Both the position numbers and the translations under genes were made by a program. Source: Accumulibacter sp003538495 (lineage in GTDB: Bacteria > Pseudomonadota > Gammaproteobacteria > Burkholderiales > Rhodocyclaceae). Taken from it: a stretch of 64,000 nucleotides of DNA. The notes beneath the pieces are model-generated. The model was given only the letters and a program-made list of their open reading frames with translations, had not been told where the DNA came from and searched no databases. Location: assembly GCF_029255145.1 (NCBI RefSeq), contig NZ_JAPUVQ010000026.1:30317-94316 (forward strand), in the 5' to 3' direction. Positions 42,037 through 52,500 of the stretch are shown one piece after another; the stretch's first letter is position 1; the number at the start of each line of letters is the position of its first letter.

Positions 42037-42936
42037 ATGCTAGTCAACCGGGCCAACGTCGAAAGCATCTTTACCGGCCTCAAGACCATTTTCAACCAGG
42101 GCCTCACGGCCCAGACCGGGCAGTGGCAAGCCTGCGCCATGGAAGTGCCATCGACCGGCGCCGGCGAGGATTACGCCTGGCTCTCGCGCTTCCCGAAATT
42201 CCGCAAGTGGGCGGGCGACAAGGCGGTCAAGAACCTGGAGAGCGGCAAGTTCTACGTCGCCAACGAGGACTGGGAGACGACCATCAGTGTCCGCCGCAAC
42301 GACATCGAGGACGACCGCCTCGGCATCTACAACACGCAGGCCAGGAGCGCCGGGATGAGCGGCGGCGAGCTGCACGACATCATCGTCGACAGCCTGAAGA
42401 ACGCGGCGTTCACCGCCCTCTGCTTCGACGGGCAGTACTACTACGACACCGACCACCTGGTGCAGGGGGCCAGCGTCAGCAACAAGCTCACGGTCGCCCT
42501 GTCGGTGGCGACGCAGGCCGCCGCCCTGGCCAGCTACGGCGCCGCCCGGGCCGCGGTCATGTCCTTCAAGGATGAGGAGGGGATGCCGTTGCGGCTCATC
42601 CCGGACACCCTGGAAGTGCCGCCGGCGCTCGAATCGGTGGCCCGGATTCTGTGCGAGCAGGACAAGCTCACCGACAACTCGCCGAATCCCTACAAGGGCA
42701 CCGCCAAGGTGCTCGTCAACCCCGGCCTGACCTCCGCCACCGCCTGGTTCCTGCACGTGACGACCCAGCCGGTCAAGCCGTTCATCGTCCAGATGCGCAA
42801 GGCGCCGGTGTTCGTCCAGCAGATCAGCGCCGAGAACGACGATGTCTTCCTGCGCGGGGAATACAAGTTCGGCGCCGAAGCGCGGGCCACCGGCACCTAC
42901 GGTTTCTGGCGGCTTTCGGTCGGCAGTACCGGCTAA
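42037..42936 (+). CDS. Major head protein (Mu gpT type)
   Basis: 299 residues. The start LVNRANVESIFTGLKTIFNQ and later ALCFDGQYYYDTDHLVQGAS are diagnostic for the gpT family, as is the C-terminal FVQQISAENDDVFLRGEYKF. Forms the capsid shell. A good RBS (AAGGAG) lies upstream; a stem-loop follows. Confidence 0.92.
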   Translation: MLVNRANVESIFTGLKTIFNQGLTAQTGQWQACAMEVPSTGAGEDYAWLSRFPKFRKWAGDKAVKNLESGKFYVANEDWETTISVRRNDIEDDRLGIYNTQARSAGMSGGELHDIIVDSLKNAAFTALCFDGQYYYDTDHLVQGASVSNKLTVALSVATQAAALASYGAARAAVMSFKDEEGMPLRLIPDTLEVPPALESVARILCEQDKLTDNSPNPYKGTAKVLVNPGLTSATAWFLHVTTQPVKPFIVQMRKAPVFVQQISAENDDVFLRGEYKFGAEARATGTYGFWRLSVGSTG

Positions 42937-42956
42937 ACCGCAAGCGCCCGATCCCA

Positions 42957-42983
42957 AGCCAGGGCGCCGCGCGCCCTGGCTTT
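42957..42983 (+). terminator. Stem-loop after the major head gene
   Basis: AGCCAGGGCGC (42957-42967) pairs perfectly with GCGCCCTGGCT (42971-42981), loop CGC, followed by only TTT. It could be a partial terminator that raises head protein over tail protein levels. Confidence 0.65.
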
Positions 42984-43021
42984 GAGCTACCTACCGACAA
43001 CGAACATCAGGAGCAGCACAC

Positions 43022-43231
43022 ATGTCCAGAACACCCGCCCCCGAACCGCCGGCTGCCGGCGCAGACCAGGCAAAGGTGATCGTCGTTCGCGCCCTGGCCG
43101 AGGGTTTCCGCCGCGCTGGCCGGAGCTGGACCCGCGCGCCCACCCGCCTCGCCGCCGACGCCCTGAGCAGCGACCAGATCGAAGCCCTGCGCGCCGAGCC
43201 GATGCTCGACGTGCGGATTGTCGAGGAGTAA
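43022..43231 (+). CDS. HI1506-related phage protein (Mu gp35 type)
   Basis: 69 residues. VVRALAEGFRRAGRSWTRAP and the ending RAEPMLDVRIVEE match the HI1506-related family between the head and DUF1320 genes in Mu-like phages. Function unknown, probably head-completion related. Confidence 0.7.
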   Translation: MSRTPAPEPPAAGADQAKVIVVRALAEGFRRAGRSWTRAPTRLAADALSSDQIEALRAEPMLDVRIVEE

Positions 43232-43236
43232 TCACC

Positions 43237-43731
43237 TTGTACCTCACCCCCGCCGACCTGGTCGCCCGCTTCGGCGCCGAGGAGCTGGCCCAGGTCGCCG
43301 ATCGCGCCACGCCGCGCGCGGTGACCCCGGCGCTACTCGAACTGGCGATCGCCGGCGATCCGCTGACCGGCTGGGCGGCCAGCGAGGTGGCCGCGGTGAC
43401 GGCCGCCCTGGCGCTGATGTCGGGCGCCATCGACGACGCGCAATCGGCCGTCGACGCCTACCTCTCGGGCCGCTACAGCACGCCGCTGGGCACCGTTCCC
43501 CCGGTGCTCAAGCGCCTGACCGCCGACGTCGCCCGCTACTACCTGCACGGCGATCGCGCCAGCGACCCGGTGCTCAAGGCCTACGACGCCGCGATGGGCC
43601 TGTGCCGTGACATTTCCACCGGCAAAGTGACCTTCGGCGCCGACGTCATCACCTCGCCCAAGGCCGGCGGCGGCAGCGTCGAGGTGGTCAGCCCGCCGCG
43701 CCTCTGGAGCCGCGAACAGCGGGGCCTCTGA
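43237..43731 (+). CDS. Head-tail connector protein (DUF1320, Mu gp36)
   Basis: 164 residues from TTG 43237. YLTPADLVARFGAEELAQVA, VDAYLSGRYSTPL and LTADVARYYLHGDRA are the family signature. Its stop overlaps the gpG start. Likely at the portal-tail junction. Confidence 0.85.
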   Translation: MYLTPADLVARFGAEELAQVADRATPRAVTPALLELAIAGDPLTGWAASEVAAVTAALALMSGAIDDAQSAVDAYLSGRYSTPLGTVPPVLKRLTADVARYYLHGDRASDPVLKAYDAAMGLCRDISTGKVTFGADVITSPKAGGGSVEVVSPPRLWSREQRGL

Positions 43732-44222
43732 TGGGGTTCACGATCCACGTCGACGATGCGGCCGTGCTGGCCGCCTTGCGTCGCCTGGTGGGCGTCTTCG
43801 ACGATCGGTCGGCGATCGCGAAAGAGGTTGCCGAGCTGGGCGAAAGCGCCACCCGCTTGCGCTTTCGCACCGAGACCGCGCCCGACGGCACGCGCTGGAA
43901 GCCGAGCCTGCGGGCGCAGGTCTCCGGCGGCCGCACGCTGACCGAGGCCGGCCACCTCTCGGGGTCGATCTCGTCGCAATCGGGGGCGGACTTCGCCGAG
44001 TGGGGCGTGAACCGCATCTATGCCGCCATCCATCAATTCGGCGGCACGATCCGCGCCAGGAACGCCGGCGCCCTGCGCTTCCGCCTGGCCAATGGCGGCT
44101 TCGCCATGGTCAGGGCGGTGAAGATGCCGGCGCGGCCGTACCTCGGCATCAGCCCGGACGATGCGTCCGATATCGTGGCCATGATCCAGCGCCGGCTGCA
44201 GGGGGCCTTGAATGCTCCGTGA
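43731..44222 (+). CDS. Virion morphogenesis protein (Mu gpG, tail-completion type)
   Basis: 163 residues. RFRTETAPDGTRWKPSLRAQ, then AEWGVNRIYAAIHQFGGTIR and MPARPYLGISPDD fit Phage_tail_S/virion morphogenesis proteins. Acts in head completion or head-tail joining. Overlaps the gp37 gene by 11 bases. Confidence 0.85.
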   Translation: MGFTIHVDDAAVLAALRRLVGVFDDRSAIAKEVAELGESATRLRFRTETAPDGTRWKPSLRAQVSGGRTLTEAGHLSGSISSQSGADFAEWGVNRIYAAIHQFGGTIRARNAGALRFRLANGGFAMVRAVKMPARPYLGISPDDASDIVAMIQRRLQGALNAP

Positions 44223-44670
44223 ACTCGAACAGGGACTGGTCGCCCTGCTCAAAACCTCCGCCCTGGCCGAGCGGCTGCGGCAGATCGACACGCTGCCGGA
44301 TCTCGATGGCGACAGCCTGGTCGGCCGGTTCGGCGCCGATGCGCCGGCGGTGTATGTGGCGCTGGGTGCGGGCGTCGTCGCCGCGCGCGGCATGACCGAG
44401 CCGACGCTCGGCATCGCCTGCCTGGCCCGCAACAGCCGCAGCGCGCAAGCCGCCCGGCACGGCGACGGGCAGGTGATCGGCCTGATCGACCTGGTTGAAG
44501 CGGTGATGACGATCGTGGACGGCGCCGTGGTCGGCGAGCAGGAGTACGCCGTGCTGCGCTGGGACATGGTCAGCAGCGAGCCGATGACTCGCAAGGGCTT
44601 GTACGCCGCGGTGGTCACCGTGCGCACCGCCGCGCCGCTGCCGATCGAATACCTCGGCGAGAGGCGCTGA
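44212..44670 (+). CDS. DUF1834 protein (Mu gp37 type)
   Basis: 152 residues; an ATG inside the preceding gene. ELEQGLVALLKTSALAERL then GRFGADAPAVYVALG and ACLARNSRSAQAARHG agree with DUF1834. Located between gpG and the tail terminator, as in Mu. Confidence 0.8.
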   Translation: MLRELEQGLVALLKTSALAERLRQIDTLPDLDGDSLVGRFGADAPAVYVALGAGVVAARGMTEPTLGIACLARNSRSAQAARHGDGQVIGLIDLVEAVMTIVDGAVVGEQEYAVLRWDMVSSEPMTRKGLYAAVVTVRTAAPLPIEYLGERR

Positions 44671-45095
44671 TGCTCGGCCTCGAACCACTGCTGCGCGAGC
44701 GCCTGGCGGAAATCCCCGGACTGCTCGGCGTGCATGGCGCGGCGGACGTGGGCGACATCGGCCTGCGCGTCGAGCTGCCGGCGGTGTATGTGGTGTGGGA
44801 TGGCTACACCGTCAGCGAAACCAGCAACAACGGCCGCGCCGCGCGTACCGCCACCCGCTGGCAGGTGGTGCTGGCGGTGCGCAACCCGCTGACCCCCGGC
44901 GACGGCGCACCGGTGCGATCGGACGCCGCGCCGCTGCTCGATGCCGTGCTCGCCAAGCTGCTCGGCTGGGCGCCCGGCTATCCCTACGCCCCGCTGGTGC
45001 TGGCCAATCCCGGCGCCATCACCCCCGGCTACCGCGGCGGCATTCTCAAGTTCCCGATCGCCGTCACTTCCGAAGTCGTCGTGCGCGGCGCTTGA
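44670..45095 (+). CDS. Tail terminator-like protein
   Basis: 141 residues. LPAVYVVWDGYTVSETSNNG and RTATRWQVVLAVRNPL are typical of minor tail terminator proteins that cap the tube. Starts on the final base of the gp37 stop. Confidence 0.7.
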   Translation: MLGLEPLLRERLAEIPGLLGVHGAADVGDIGLRVELPAVYVVWDGYTVSETSNNGRAARTATRWQVVLAVRNPLTPGDGAPVRSDAAPLLDAVLAKLLGWAPGYPYAPLVLANPGAITPGYRGGILKFPIAVTSEVVVRGA

Positions 45096-45134
45096 CGCCG
45101 AACCTATCCCCTCAACCCACCAGGAGAAACCACC

Positions 45135-45899
45135 ATGACTGTTGCTCAAGTATTCGTCGGCGCCGGAGACCTCTACGTCAACCGCATCGATCCCACCACC
45201 GGCCAGGCGCTCGGCCTCGCCGGCCCGTTCGAGTGCGAGAAGTTCGCGATCAAGACCAACTCGGAGATCAAGGAGAAGACCTCGAAAGGGCTCACCACCT
45301 ACGGCCAGGTGATCGGCTCGGTGGCGCTGCAGAAACCCGCCGAACTCGAAATCACGATGTCGCAGACCGGCAAGGACGGTATGACGATGGCCCTGCTCGG
45401 CACCGCCAGCGCGCTGTCGCAGGGCTCGGGATCGATCACCGACGAGGTGATCGTCGCCAAGCGTGACTATTGGGTCCAGCTCAGCAAGCAGGCTTTCGCC
45501 GTCGCCGGCTTCGCCGTCAAGCACACCTCGGGAACCCCGACCTATGTGCTGGGCACTGACTATCTGGTGAACTATCAGCTCGGGATGGTCAAGGTGTTGT
45601 CCACCGGCGCCATCCTGGAGGGCGCTTCGATCAAGGTTTCGGGCACCTATGCGGCGATCACCGGCACGCAGATCGCCGGCGCGACGCAGACCCAGGTGCG
45701 CGGCGCCTTCCTGCTCGACGGCAAGAACTACGCCGACGACAACCGGGTGATCGTGCGCGTGCTGCAGGCGGTGCTGTCGGCCGGCGACGTGTTCGACTTC
45801 CTCTCCGACAACTTCGGTACCGTGCCGCTGAAGGGCAAGATGGAAACGCCGGTTGGCCAAAGCGCGCCGTTTACCGTCGATCTGCGCGGCGTTTCCTGA
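45135..45899 (+). CDS. Major tail tube protein
   Basis: 254 residues, RBS AGGAG. VFVGAGDLYVNRIDPTTGQA, then YLVNYQLGMVKVLSTGAIL. The arrangement and sequence resemble tail tube proteins of B3-like transposable siphoviruses. No sheath gene precedes it, so the tail should be non-contractile. Confidence 0.8.
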   Translation: MTVAQVFVGAGDLYVNRIDPTTGQALGLAGPFECEKFAIKTNSEIKEKTSKGLTTYGQVIGSVALQKPAELEITMSQTGKDGMTMALLGTASALSQGSGSITDEVIVAKRDYWVQLSKQAFAVAGFAVKHTSGTPTYVLGTDYLVNYQLGMVKVLSTGAILEGASIKVSGTYAAITGTQIAGATQTQVRGAFLLDGKNYADDNRVIVRVLQAVLSAGDVFDFLSDNFGTVPLKGKMETPVGQSAPFTVDLRGVS

Positions 45900-45925
45900 T
45901 CCCGTAGCGCCCCCGGAGAGCGGCG

Positions 45926-48900
45926 ATGTCCGACGAGCTTAGAGCCCGCGTCGAGATCGATGCGTCGGTCTCCGGCAGGGAGCAGGTCTCCGGCCTCACC
46001 ACGGCGGTCGACACGCTGGGCAGGGAGGCCCGGTAGGCCGGCACCGACGCCCAGGCGGCCGGCGCCGGCATCGACGGCATCGGCCCGGCGGCGCAGCGCG
46101 CGGCGGCACAGGCGGTGCCCGCCCAGACCCGGATCCGCGACAGCGTCCGCTCGATCTCCGAGGAGCTGCGGCTGCTCGCCAGCGCCTATCTGGCGATCCA
46201 GGGCGGCAATGCCCTGGTCGACGCCGCGGCCAGCATGGGCCAGGTGGCCGATGCCGCCAAGGGCATGCAGGCGCGCATGGCGCTGGTGGTGGGGGAAGGC
46301 CCGAAGCTGCAGGCGGCGATGAAGGGCGTGCAGGACATCGCGTTGTCTACCGGCAGTGCGCTCGACGACACGGCCAAGCTGTTCACCAAGATCGCCGACG
46401 CCGGCAAGGCGATGCAGATCGGCACCGAGGAAGCGCTGGCGCTGACCGAGACGGTGTCGAAGACGATCGCACTTTCCGGCGAGGGCGCGGATGCTTCGAG
46501 GGCCGCGATTCAGCAACTGATCCAGGGCCTGCAGTCGGGCGTGCTGCGCGGCGACGAGTTCAACTCGGTGATGGAGCAGGCGCCACGGCTCTCGAAAGCG
46601 ATGGCCGACGGCCTGGGCGTGACCACCGGCGAGCTGCGCAAGCTGGCCGAAGCGGGAACGCTGTCGGCTGAAACGGTGATCCGGGCGCTGCAAGGGCAAG
46701 CGCGGACGATCGACACGGAATTCAGCAAGCTGCCGCAAACGATCGGCCGGGCGCTGACCGATTTGTCGACGCAGTGGGCGCTGTTCGTCAGCCAGACCGA
46801 CGAAGCCAGCGGCGCCAGTGCCAAAGCGGCGGCGGTGATCGAGACCCTGGGCCAGAATCTCGACCTGATCGCCGCGGCGCTGATCAACTCCGGCCAGGCC
46901 TGGCTGGGCTGGAAAGCCTACGGCATCGCCGCCGAGTTCCTCGGGCTGCGCACGGCGGTCGCCGCCACGGCCGCCGCGACTGGGGTGGCGACGGCAGCGA
47001 CGATCGCCAACACCGCCGCCACCGCGGCCAACACCACGGCGCAGGTGGCCAACAACGCGGCCCGGGTGGGCAGCGCGGCGGGCGTGCTCGATCTGGCGGG
47101 AGCCGCCGGCAAGCTGGGTACGGCGCTGTCGCTGCTCAAGGGCTTTTCCCTCGCCTTCCTGCTGACCAACCTCAAGGACATCGGCGAATGGCTGGGAAAA
47201 ACCGCCTTCGGCTTCACCGAACTGGCCAAGCGCAACCAGGAGCAAGAACGCGATGCCCGCGCCAATGAAGCCGCCAGCAAGGCGATGGCCGCACAGACGG
47301 CGGAACTGGCTGCCAAGCAGCAGCGGGCCGCCGATGCGGCCTTCGGTCTATCGAAGCGCTCGAAAGAGCTGGTGGCGGACTTCGAGGAGCAGATCAAGAA
47401 GGGGGACCAGGCGGCGGAAGCGATCGGCAAGCTCGCCAAAGCCTTTGACCTGTCGAGCCCGAAGGGCCTCAACGAAGCCGGCGCCGCGCTCGATGACCTG
47501 GCGCGCAAGGGCCAGCTTTCGGCCGACCAGGTGCGCCAGGCGTGGCAGCGGGCGCTCTCCGGCAAGGACTTGCGGATCTTCGAAGCGGAGGCCAATGCGG
47601 CGTTTGACGGCACCGAGCAGGGTGCGCGGCGCCTGGCCGCGGCGCTCGATGCCGTGCTCATCGAGGCCGTGCGCCGCACCGGCAAAGACCTCTCGGAACT
47701 CACGTCAGGTATCAGCATCGGCGCGCAGACCGCCATCAACGACTTCGACACGCTGCTGGCGCGTCTCGACGACGTGCGGGCCAAGGGCCTGGACGTGGGC
47801 GAGACGCTCGCCGCCAGTCTCGACCAGGCGGCGAAAGCGGCCACCACCGAAGCCGCGCTACTGGAGCTCGGCAAGCGCTGGGAAGCCCTCGGCAAGAATG
47901 GCCTGCTGGCTGGCGAGCGCCTGCGCAAAGGCCTGGACGGCGCCAAGGAGAAGCTCGACGACCTGGCGCCGGGGATCAACTCGGTGACCGAGGCCTTCAA
48001 GACGCTGGGCATGCGGGCTCCCGAAGAACTCAAGCGCACCGCGGAAACCGCCAAACAGGCGTTCGAAACGATCCGCACGGCGGGCACGGCGACGCCGGCG
48101 CAGATTACCGCCGCGTTTCGGCGCTACGCCGAAACGGTGATCGAAGCGAATGGCGGGGTCGCCACCGACACCCTGCGCATTCAGGCCGCGATGCGCGGGC
48201 TGACGATCGAGGTGGACGCCGCCGGCAAGGCGATCGTTAGAGCGATGGCTGGTGGCGCCGATGAAACCGAGCGCTTCGGCGCCGCGGCAGGGCGGGCGAC
48301 CGACCAGGTGCTGCGGCTGCAGGATGCCGCCGAGCGCCGGCCAACCAACCTCAGCGGCACCTTCGGCGGCAACGTCGATAAGCGTGGCGGCATCACCGGT
48401 AACATCGATCTGCGCGACAACTCGGGGGAGCTGACCGTCGATCAGCTGCGGGCGGCCAACGCGACGGAAGCCGAGATCCAGGATTATTACTCGCGGCGCC
48501 GGCTGTCGCAGCAGGACCAGGCCGCTGGCCTGGTGAGTCGCCCGGTCAGTACGCAGGCCATCGACCACGAACAAATCGCCCGCCAGCAGGGATTGACGGG
48601 GCAGGCCGTCAAAGCCTTTGTCGCGGCCTTCTCCGATCTGCTGCCGGAGGAAATGGCGGCCCTGCAAAGCAAGCTGCGCACCGTCGCCGTGACTTCGACC
48701 GAGGGCTATCTCACCGAGTATTCGGGGGCCTTCGAGCGGGCCAAGCAGCGAGCGACGGAAGAGGCCCGGAGATCCGCCACGCGCGATGCCCAAGCACCGG
48801 CACCGGCGCCGGCGAGCGTTCACCGGGTGGAAATCGTCGTCGGCGGCAAGACTGTCCCGGTCGATACCGCCAGCCCCGACGCCGCGCAATCGCTGATCGG

Positions 48901-48934
48901 CGTGCTCAAGGAATTGAAGTCGCGTGCGGCATGA
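45926..48934 (+). pseudogene. Tail tape measure protein with in-frame amber codon
   Basis: 1,002-codon tape measure gene. The ATG at 45926 has a GGAG box 7 bases upstream and the frame reads MSDELRARVEIDASVSGREQ, the usual opening, but TAG at 46034-46036 ends it after 36 codons. The frame then runs open for 939 codons from GTG 46115, with typical TMP sequence: helical, Ala-rich, and a TTGELRKLAEAGTLSAETVI region near the N-terminal third of the protein. The TAG could derive from a CAG codon. The shortened start at GTG 46115 has no good RBS. Confidence 0.8.
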
Positions 48935-49125
48935 TCGGCCCCTCGGACCCTCTCGGCTGGGCCAGGCAGCCGCGCAGCACGGCGGCGATCAGGGCGGTGT
49001 TCGAACTCTCCACCAAGGATCGGAGCTTGCGCGCGATCTGGGCGGCGCTGGTCGCGGCCGGGGTGGCGACGGCCGACGGCAAGCCGCTGGCGATCTGGGA
49101 CGGCGGGCAATGGGTCACGGTGTGA
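48931..49125 (+). CDS. Small tail protein
   Basis: 64 residues overlapping the tape measure stop. IGPSDPLGWARQPRSTAAIR and PLAIWDGGQWVTV. Small proteins at this position exist in B3-like phages; role unknown. Confidence 0.55.
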   Translation: MIGPSDPLGWARQPRSTAAIRAVFELSTKDRSLRAIWAALVAAGVATADGKPLAIWDGGQWVTV

Positions 49126-49129
49126 GCCC

Positions 49130-49513
49130 ATGACCCAGCACCTGCTGGATAGCGTCAGCCTGCCGGCCGACATGCTGTGGACGGACGAATTCAACTGGCC
49201 GACGGTGATCCGGTCGACCGAATACGCGCTCACCGGGGCGCTGATCGTCGATGCCGGCCAGCGCCTGGCCGGGCGGCCGATCACCCTCGCCGGCAGTGTC
49301 GACGGCGGCTGGATCACGCGCGCCACGGTCGATGCGCTGCGGGTGCTGGCCTGTGCGCTGCCCGGCCAGGTGGTGCTGACCCTCGCCGATGGGCGCAGCT
49401 TCACGGTGGTGTTCGCTGCCGAAGACGCGCTGACGGCGGAGCCGGTGGTGGCCTTCTCCGACCCTGGCGTCGATACCTGGTATGTCGCGACTGTTAAATT
49501 GATCGAGGTGTAA
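49130..49513 (+). CDS. Tail tip-associated protein
   Basis: 127 residues. LADMLWTDEFNWPTVIRS-like opening and VVLTLADGRSFTVVFAAED. Similar short proteins follow the tape measure in transposable siphoviruses. Function not known. Confidence 0.6.
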   Translation: MTQHLLDSVSLPADMLWTDEFNWPTVIRSTEYALTGALIVDAGQRLAGRPITLAGSVDGGWITRATVDALRVLACALPGQVVLTLADGRSFTVVFAAEDALTAEPVVAFSDPGVDTWYVATVKLIEV

Positions 49514-49516
49514 CGC

Positions 49517-52500
49517 ATGGCCATCCTGGAAGGCGACATCAAGCTGCTGAAATCCGCCGTGCTCGACGATGTGCCCGAGGGCGGCGGCATGGCCACCGGC
49601 ATCGCGGTGGTCGACGGGGTGTCGAACAACCTGTTCCCCGACATTTCGGAGCTCGACCGGACCTACGGCCGGATTGCGCTGCGCAAGGTGTTTCCGGCGG
49701 TGCTCACCGATACCGTCGATGGCTACTATGGATCACACGTGATCATCGCGCAGGCGCCGGCCGATCCGCGCGTCTCGGCAGCGCTGTTCACCACCCGCTC
49801 GTGGTCCGATGCCCGCACGGCGGCACAGAACAAGCTCGAAAGCTATCTGGCGCTGGGCGCCGAAACCCGGCTGACGCTGTACGGCAATCACCTGGTGGGG
49901 CAGAAGAGCGTGCAGGTGCATTGCGCGCATGCCACGTCTTCGCCTGGAGTCGGTGAGGTGCTCGGCCTGGTGCAGCGCGATACGCCGGCCAACTACCAAT
50001 ATGTGCGCATCACGCGAATCATTTCGCGGGCCGATAATCAGGTGTTTACCGACCAGTACGGCGATTACCTGCGCGACGTGCTGGTGATCGAGATCTCCGA
50101 CGCGCTGCGCCTGGCGTTCACCGGCGCGCCGGTGACGCGCTACACCAGCGACTATTACAACCCGCCGACGCGGGTGCATGCGACCTTCGCCGCCGACGCC
50201 ACCAGCTATTACGGGGTGTCGCCGCTGGCGCAGGCGGCCAGCCTCGGCGACCTGACGCTGAAGGCCGAGACGGTCTATACCCAGATCGTCCCCTCGGCGC
50301 TCTCCGAGGCGCCGATCATCGACGCGCGCTGTACCGGCGATCGCGAGCTGGTGGTGCCGATTGCCGGCGCGCCGGCGCTGTCTTTTGCCAGCACGGTGAC
50401 GACGACGCCGGGCCAGGTGGCGGTGCGCTACTTCGGCCGGGCGATCGCGCGCGGCTCGCTACAGCTTTCGATCGGCGGCGTGACGCTGGTCGACGATGGT
50501 TCCGGCGCGATCGTCGCGCAGTCCGGTTTCACCGGCAGCGTCGATTACGCCAGCGGCGCGGTGAGTGTGGCGCGCTCGACCGGGACCAGCGGCAGCGCGA
50601 CCTACACCGCCGCCCAGGCGGTGGCGATCGCGGTTGGCGGGCACACCGAGAGTACGCCGATTTCGCTCGGCAACCGCGGCTACAACTATGTGATCAACCT
50701 CTCGCCGGCGCCGGCGCCGGGTTCGGTGAGCGTCGATTACATGGCGCTCGGCAAGTGGTACCGCTTGCTCGACAACGGCACCGGCAACCTGGCCGGCGAC
50801 GATGGCGTCGGTACCGGGATGGTCGATTACGGCACCGGGTCGATGGTGGTGACGCTCGGCGCGCTGCCCGACGTGGCGACCGAGATCCTGTACAGCTGGG
50901 GGACGCCGGCGCACTACGCGGCGCAGGTGGGCGGCAGCGTCTTCGCTGCGCCGGCGGTCAAGATCAGCGTCCCGGGCGGTGCGCTGCAGCCGAGCAACCT
51001 GACCATCACCTACCTCGCCAACGCGATCACCAGGACGGTGACCGACAACGGTGCCGGCGGCCTCGCCGGCGACGGCACGGGCTGGGTGGACTACGCCAAC
51101 GGCAAGGTGGTGCTGCTGCCGAGCGTGCTGCCGGACAGCAATTCGACGATCCAGACGCAGTTCAAGCAGGGCACGGCGGTTACCGAGAACCACGCCGCCG
51201 GCGGCGCTTCGAGCAACTTCAGCCTGGGCAATGCGGTGCTGCCGAAGAGCCTGACGCTGTCGTTCTCGGATAGTGTCGGCGGGCAGTACACGGTGCGCGA
51301 CGATGGCGCCGGGGCGCTGGTGCTGATCGCCGCGAACCTGACGCTGACCGGTTCGGGCAGCCAGGGCACGGCCGGCAACCAGGCCAGCGTGGCGCTGTCG
51401 ATCGCCTCGACGGCGGGCATCGGCGGTTCGATCAACTATGCCACCGGGGCGGTGGCGCTGGGCGGCCAGGTGACCCTGCAGGCGGTGTCGCAGTCCCGGA
51501 CGATGACCGGCTCGACGTATCAGGATGCGGTGCAGACGCGCGCCTGGTCGTCAGCGGCAGCGACGGCGGTGGCGACCGGCAACATCGTCGCCCGCTACCG
51601 GCAGGCCAGCAATTCGGCGGGCGGGTTGCAGTCGCAGTCGCAAACCATCGACCCGCTGCAGATCGACCTGCTGCCGAGCATCAGCAATACCCTGGTGCCG
51701 GGGTCGCTGCGCTTCACGCTCAACGGCAGCGTGTACGTCGATCGCGCGGGGTCTCTGGTGCGTGACCCGTCGGCGAGTACCAACAGCGGCACCGTGGCGG
51801 GGTCGATCAACTACGCCAGCGGCGTGGTCAGCCTGAGCGATTACACCGGCGGCGGCGCGCCGGCGCTGAGCGTCGCCTGCCTGACGCGCAAGGGGCTGTG
51901 GGAGGACTGGCGCTATCGCTTCCGGGTCTCGGGCGCGCCGGTGCAGCCGGCGAGCTTTGCGGTGCGCGCCAATCGCGCCAGCGACAGCGTGCAGATCAGC
52001 GCCAGCAGCGCGCTCGATGGCTCGATCGGCAGCAGCGAGATCAGCGGCACGATCGATGCGCAGTTCGGCATCGTGACCCTGCATTTCGGGGCGCTGGTGG
52101 CGGATGCCGGGCTGTCGCCGAGCGAGAAGCTCGAGTGGTGGTATTCGGCCGCCAGGGTCTCGGGCGGGATGATCTTCCGGCCCCAGCTGGTGATGCCGGA
52201 TACCGCGCTGTTCAACGCGGTGGCGGTGTCGAACCTGCCGCTGTCGGCCGAGGTGCTCGGGCTGGATCCGGTGCGGCTGCCGGTGGACGGCCGCGTGCCG
52301 GTGCTGCGCAAGGGTGATGTGCTGGTGATCCATCACACCGCGACGACCTCGCCGGCGACGGTGAGCAACGCGCAGACGATCGACCTCGGGCGGGTGCGCA
52401 TCGCGCGGCTGCGGGTGATCGGCGCCGATGACCAGACCATCGCCAGCGGCTACACCACCGACCTGGACGCCGGCACGATCACCTTCACCGATGTTTCGGG

